From Ectocarpus siliculosus (Eukaryota; Sar; Phaeophyceae; Ectocarpales; Ectocarpaceae): a stretch of DNA of 10,882 nt. Position numbers and translations under genes: made by a program. The notes under the pieces were generated by a model. The model ran no database searches. It saw only the letters and a list, made by a program, of their open reading frames with translations, and was not told the origin of the DNA. The number at the start of each line of letters is the position of its first letter. The stretch's first letter is position 1. The stretch is taken from positions 1,461,741 to 1,472,622 of the forward strand of contig FN649746.1 in the NCBI GenBank assembly GCA_000310025.1, in the 5' to 3' direction. Below, piece after piece: positions 7,863 through 10,882 of the stretch.

Positions 7863-7900
7863 TTTAGATAGAGAGATCGGAACGGTTTTTAGTGTGAAGA

Positions 7901-7942
7901 CAACAACAACAACATCATCATCACCAACAACAACAACAACAA
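7901..7942. repeat. CAA/CAT trinucleotide microsatellite
   Basis: There are runs of CAA interrupted by CATCATCATCAC and then CAA again. It lies about 50 bp downstream of the tRNA gene. The rest of 7863-8500 has no convincing gene. Confidence 0.8.
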
Positions 7943-8502
7943 CGGGGCGCCGCGCTGCCCAAACACTATCTGTGGTGAGTGCTACAGGTTTCCATGAGCC
8001 CGGACATGACCACCTCAACCATGATGAATGGGGCTACGCTCATCATCGAGACATCGAGACAGACAGAGTAGCGTGAGGATGGGGAAAGAAAGGAAGGGAC
8101 CAGCGGGAGGAACGGGGCGGCCGCCGGGGCGCGATCAATCATCATCCTCATTCCACTCTCTCTGTAGAATAATTCCCCGCACTATTTTACTTGTAGCACG
8201 ATGGTTGGTTGAATATGGGGCATGGATAGCTATCTATGTATCCAATAGATACAAGTAAACGGAGATTGTAGTTGGTAGATTGCAAGGAAGGGAGTTTTGA
8301 CTTCGTTTCCTCGGAGAGAGATTGATTGGTTTGTCTGGCGAAGAGGTACATACAGTCTATTCCTCAAAAATGAAAACAAACGATGTACAAATTTCTGACA
8401 GCTCTCGACGAGATGGCTTTAAAAGCCGCCAGCGGGCTTCGTCGGTGTGCTGGCACCCACCATTCTGTGTTTAAACTTTGGAGAAATCGAGCTTTTTTTT
8501 TT

Positions 8503-8756
8503 CTATAGAAAACTGGTCCAGGGGTGGTGTGTGGTGCTGCAGTACATCGTGTCGGCTATGATGACATCCATACGGCCCTCCCTGTGGATCGTTTCTCCTG
8601 CGTACGGTCCGTCCAGAATAATTTGTCCAGTCACGTTGTCTGGGACGACAATATTTTGATCGGAACCGATCGATGCAGGCGAAAAACCGAGGCTTGCCCT
8701 GCAGCAGCCAGCCCTGCAGTGATCGCCAGGAAAAGGAGGTGTCTCACCGCGATCAT
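8503..8756 (-). pseudogene. Short secreted-protein gene with a one-base frameshift
   Basis: The minus-strand ATG at 8756 (with an in-frame TAG upstream) opens a textbook signal peptide. It has a short basic n-region (MIAVRH), a hydrophobic core (LLFLAITAGLAAAG) and a small-residue cleavage site (GQA, then S). That frame stops at 8631. Another frame, open from 8781 to a TAG at 8503, continues as a coding-like peptide: IVVPDNVTGQIILDGPYAGE, then TIHREGRMDVIIADTMYC. The two frames are offset as if a single base were lost; the A5/T5 homopolymer at 8682-8686 is the obvious place. The joined product would be about 84 residues. No short GT-AG intron fixes the frame. This may be a pseudogene, a sequencing slip or programmed frameshifting. 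The family is unknown. The opposite strand is also open (8524-8760), which lowers confidence. Confidence 0.35.
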
Positions 8757-8835
8757 TTGAGCACTGATCTTGGAATATGCTCTACACTAACACCAACTCA
8801 TTTGCGAGGTGTCCACAAAATTCCCCCGGGGCCCG

Positions 8836-9330
8836 ATGATGCAGCATGTCGTGCTGATGATGATGTTGCCCCAGCTCGTTCCTTGTGATTTCAAGTCTGG
8901 GTAATTGTTTTTGGGTTTGTTTGGGGGTACATAGGTAATATATGTGTTGGTTTTTTATTTAATTAATTATTTTTTTTGTGTTTTTGGTAGGCAAGTAGTG
9001 AACTGTGTTGCTTCGATCGAAGCACAAGACACACACGCCCTTCTTTCACCTGAACTATTGTTACCGGTTCTCTCCTTCAAAAGGAAAACACAACTCGGAA
9101 CACTCACTCTCGCTCCCCATCTGGTCCTCGCCGAAACCGTTCCCCGCTACACTACGCTAAAGCCTGCTTCATGCCGTCCGTACTCCACTATCCCTGCCCA
9201 TTGCTACGATTGTACTATCTACCGTGTTCGACTTGACCGTAACCCCGACAGAACCTGCTGTGTGGGTCAGTGGAGCACACAAGCCTCACAACCTAGACAC
9301 TATCTACGAGATGATCTAACCTACGAGTGA
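8836..9330 (+). CDS. Possible two-exon gene, unknown 134-aa product
   Basis: Exon 1 (8836-8900) starts at the first of two ATGs and reads MMQHVVLMMMLPQLVPCDFK, then SG. It ends at a donor, TCTGG, then GTAATT. The intron is 8901-8990 (90 nt), very T- and G-rich between C/A-rich flanks, with a long T tract and TTTTTGGTAG as acceptor. Exon 2 (8991-9330) continues in the matching phase for 112 more codons to TGA. An in-frame TAA in the intron means removal is required. The product has no recognised domain. The hydrophobic Met/Leu-rich start could be a signal or anchor, and exon 2 has several Cys (PAHCYDC, RTCCVG). It starts 80 bp from the minus-strand signal-peptide gene, so the two would be divergent and could share a promoter. 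Known to be inference: start, splicing and expression. Confidence 0.33.
9009..9024. repeat. Perfect 16-bp palindrome
   Basis: TGCTTCGATCGAAGCA is exactly self-complementary. It lies just after the candidate splice acceptor, inside the proposed exon 2. It could be a dimeric binding site or chance. Confidence 0.5.
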
Positions 9331-9336
9331 ACCGGG

Positions 9337-9515
9337 CTACTGACCCACGCTAATTCCCTACTTGCTCAATCGCGGGGAGTCATCGCCCATGGTAAGCCGA
9401 GCTCTGCCGCCACGAGAACGTTTACCCACACGTAAACTGTTACCGACCTACGACGCGACTTACGCAATCACGGAGCCATCGACGCCCACATGCTGAGCTT
9501 CGCTCTACTGCTGCC
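9337..9515. repeat. Diverged tandem duplication, about 100-bp period
   Basis: The segment from about 9337 to 9411 resembles that from about 9440 to 9515. Both run: a CTACTGACCCACG-like start, a CTTGCTCAATCGCGG-like middle, an AGTCATCG phrase, then a CCCAT...GAGC...CTCTGC end, with several small indels. Similarity is moderate and was judged by eye. No frame is shared between the copies. Confidence 0.35.
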
Positions 9516-9544
9516 TCCTCCTACCCTACGCTTACAACAATATA

Positions 9545-9961
9545 ATGCTATATCCTGCTCGTGTGGATAATTTTTCCAGAGCCACGACTGCTGTAAAAAG
9601 AACAACCCGGGTACACCCGCGGTTCTCATTCAACCTCTCACCGGCTTTCCACCTCCCCGGCTACGTCGCGACGTATCTCGACCGACGCTGCTATCACAGC
9701 TACCCTGCTACGCTGACGGCCGCCTGCACGATTGAATCCTCGCCAGTGGTGACTTCTGGCAGACAAGAAGCACCAGAATCCAACCCTGACAAAAAAAAAA
9801 ACGATAACGGACTAGTGCTATCGAAAAAGCGCCGCTCCCACACGACGCACCCACTCAATCGACCTCTTGGCCTTCTAGCACCGCTGCTGCTTCACGAGCG
9901 GAGTGCTGAAAACGACGAAACCACCACAGTCAGACACGGTTATCACCCCCCCACACGGTAG
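9545..9961 (+). CDS. Possible ORF, 138 codons, with a basic nuclear-signal-like patch
   Basis: This ATG-initiated frame lies in G-poor, C/A-rich DNA like that of the proposed exon 2 upstream. The product is Ser/Thr/Pro/Arg-rich, with two basic clusters (PDKKKND and SKKRRS) spaced like a bipartite nuclear localisation signal, and no recognised domain. A candidate acceptor, TTTTTCCAG, ends at 9579 inside the frame, and a donor-like GGTAAGCC lies at about 9391, so it could instead be a later exon of the upstream gene; the phases were not resolved. It may also be accidental. Confidence 0.2.
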   Translation: MLYPARVDNFSRATTAVKRTTRVHPRFSFNLSPAFHLPGYVATYLDRRCYHSYPATLTAACTIESSPVVTSGRQEAPESNPDKKKNDNGLVLSKKRRSHTTHPLNRPLGLLAPLLLHERSAENDETTTVRHGYHPPTR

Positions 9962-10500
9962 GGAAAGGCTTGCGACAACGTTTCCCTCCCCCCCGCCCTC
10001 CCCTTCGAATAAAAAAAATAAATAAAATAGAGCGCGTCCAAGAAGAAAGAACGATGTTCCCACACCCGCTCGAGCAGCACGCATCACACTATGTAAATTA
10101 CTAGAGTAGGAAACATCGACAACACCATGTGGCCGAGCAGGAAGCACGCGATCATGACGTACGTCCACCCACCACACACACACACGCGCGCACGACAAAC
10201 GAAAGAGATATCAACCACCACGGCACCACACCGGTGGTATGCATACCTGCCCTGGCCAGCCTACCGCGTCACCCACCGACCCACCCCGTGCAACGCACAC
10301 CATGCATAGATGTTCGACAAGACAAGCACAAAAACGATATCATCAATCACGCCACAGCACCACCGGCGGTGTCACCTTTAACTGCCCGGGCGGTCTACGC
10401 CTCCTCCTCCTCCTATCGACCCCCCACACAGCACACGCGACTGCACCACGGAGGGAGAGAGGTTACCGTAGGCGTGACTGCAACGAACGAACGGACTTGC
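9962..10500. other. No supported gene; microsatellites downstream of the right-edge CDS
   Basis: The stretch contains a C-rich patch, an AATA-rich patch near 10010-10028, an AC/GC dinucleotide run at about 10173-10190 and a CTC-type run near 10402-10416. A 211-codon plus frame (10129-10764) passes through, but it owes half its length to being antisense to the better minus-strand coding region. If the minus gene continues past its TAA by splicing, part of this stretch is intron. Confidence 0.45.
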
Positions 10501-10882
10501 TTACCCCACCACGTCCATCACGTCCCCCAGCGCATCGTCCACGTCGGAAAAGAACTCGCGAACGCTAGAAACCACTTCGTCCACGTCGACCTCAGAAGCT
10601 GCTTCTTTCACTTTGGCCGCCATGCGGGCCAAGGTTATCCCGCGGAACAGGCGTTGCATGGCCCTGCGGAGGCCGCGCCCTACCCGCGGTTCAGGTTCGG
10701 GAGCAGCGGGGGGGTTAGCCACCGGCTGTGCTTGCTCAGTACTCGCGGGCGCAGGAGACCCTAGGGTTCCGACGTGGCTGTCGACTGGGTTAGATGCCGT
10801 AGATGCCGTAGATGCCGTAGATGCTGCTGCCGCGGGGGCGGGGGCGGGGGCGTGGGCGGGGGCGTGGGCGGCGGCGGGGCGT
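10501..10882 (-). CDS. C-terminal part of an Ala/Pro-rich protein (5' end off window)
   Basis: The minus strand is open from the window edge through 126 sense codons to a TAA at 10503-10501. The first part is low-complexity Ala/Pro/His (HAPAHAPAPAPAAAA), then four AST-type triplets coded by a 9-bp minisatellite. A Pro/Glu linker (NPPAAPEPEP), a basic helix (GRGLRRAMQRLFRGITLARM) and an acidic amphipathic helix follow (SEVDVDEVVSSVREFFSDVD, then DALGDVMDVVG). Codon choice in the last part (GAC, GTG, GAG, CGC) looks strongly coding. The terminal TAA lies inside GGGTAAGC, which also reads as a splice donor, so the protein may not end here. No domain recognised; the layout suggests a disordered linker followed by a helical interaction domain. 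Confidence 0.55.
   Translation of the reverse strand, partial: RPAAAHAPAHAPAPAPAAAASTASTASTASNPVDSHVGTLGSPAPASTEQAQPVANPPAAPEPEPRVGRGLRRAMQRLFRGITLARMAAKVKEAASEVDVDEVVSSVREFFSDVDDALGDVMDVVG
10791..10826. repeat. 9-bp coding minisatellite, four copies
   Basis: TAGATGCCG repeats head to tail, with the last copy varying as TAGATGCTG. On the minus strand the 9-bp period keeps frame and encodes repeated Ala-Ser-Thr triplets in the right-edge protein. Copy number is likely to vary between individuals. Confidence 0.85.
10832..10880 (+). other. G-rich, quadruplex-capable tract
   Basis: Many runs of three to five G are separated by single C, CGT or C-rich steps. On the minus strand it codes for the Ala/Pro/His repeats of the right-edge protein, so it may simply reflect codon composition. 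Confidence 0.6.

Noticed and set aside
9391-9579. Intron joining the upstream two-exon model to the 9545-9961 frame
   Set aside because: Donor and acceptor look fair, but the upstream frame already stops at 9330 and no phase-consistent path was found.
10129-10764. 211-codon plus-strand frame
   Set aside because: Its distal half is antisense to the better-supported minus-strand coding region, and the rest is microsatellite-derived His/Thr/Pro.

Overview
The window looks like nuclear DNA from a eukaryote, most likely a gene-poor or repeat-flanking region. The only certain gene is a eukaryotic-type tRNA-Arg(CCG) at 7778-7850. It has internal A and B boxes, no encoded CCA and an oligo-T stop. 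There are no ribosome-binding-site-led gene rows. The longest open frame is 226 codons, barely above chance for 10.9 kb. Several plausible GT-AG introns have long pyrimidine tracts (for example 8901-8990 on + and 4040-3968 on -). Microsatellites, long homopolymers and decaying tandem repeats are common. Base composition, the short T-rich intron and the Ala/Pro-rich protein at the right edge would suit a stramenopile alga or similar protist, but no marker fixes the taxon.

Layout: 1-1034 has no convincing gene, only C-runs able to form G-quadruplexes on the minus strand and an AT-rich palindrome. A 132-bp tandem array with internal hairpins fills about 1035-1835. A second, unrelated array of about 126-135 bp fills 2184-2592, with one open frame on each strand. 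Between 2593 and 7386 there are only weak exon-like stretches (3238-3696 on +, 4352-4041 on -), an 18-G run beside a hairpin, and a perfect 12-bp inverted repeat at 6852-6907. A 57-60-bp module is duplicated at 7387 and 7674. The second copy sits just upstream of the tRNA-Arg gene; the first is followed by what looks like the eroded 3' half of a tRNA gene.

On the right, two possible small genes diverge from about 8.8 kb. On the minus strand is a short signal-peptide protein interrupted by a one-base frameshift. On the plus strand is a two-exon frame of 134 residues whose 90-nt T-rich intron keeps the phase. A further 138-codon plus-strand frame follows. The right edge holds the 3' part of a minus-strand coding region running off the window: an Ala/Pro-rich stretch, a 9-bp coding minisatellite and an amphipathic acidic C-terminus.

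No complete known system (virus, CRISPR, operon or autonomous transposon) is visible. The most interesting items are the duplicated tRNA-flanking module with the tRNA relic, the two decaying tandem arrays and the frameshifted secreted peptide. Many opposite-strand frames here look equally coding-like by eye, so all protein calls except the right-edge one are tentative.
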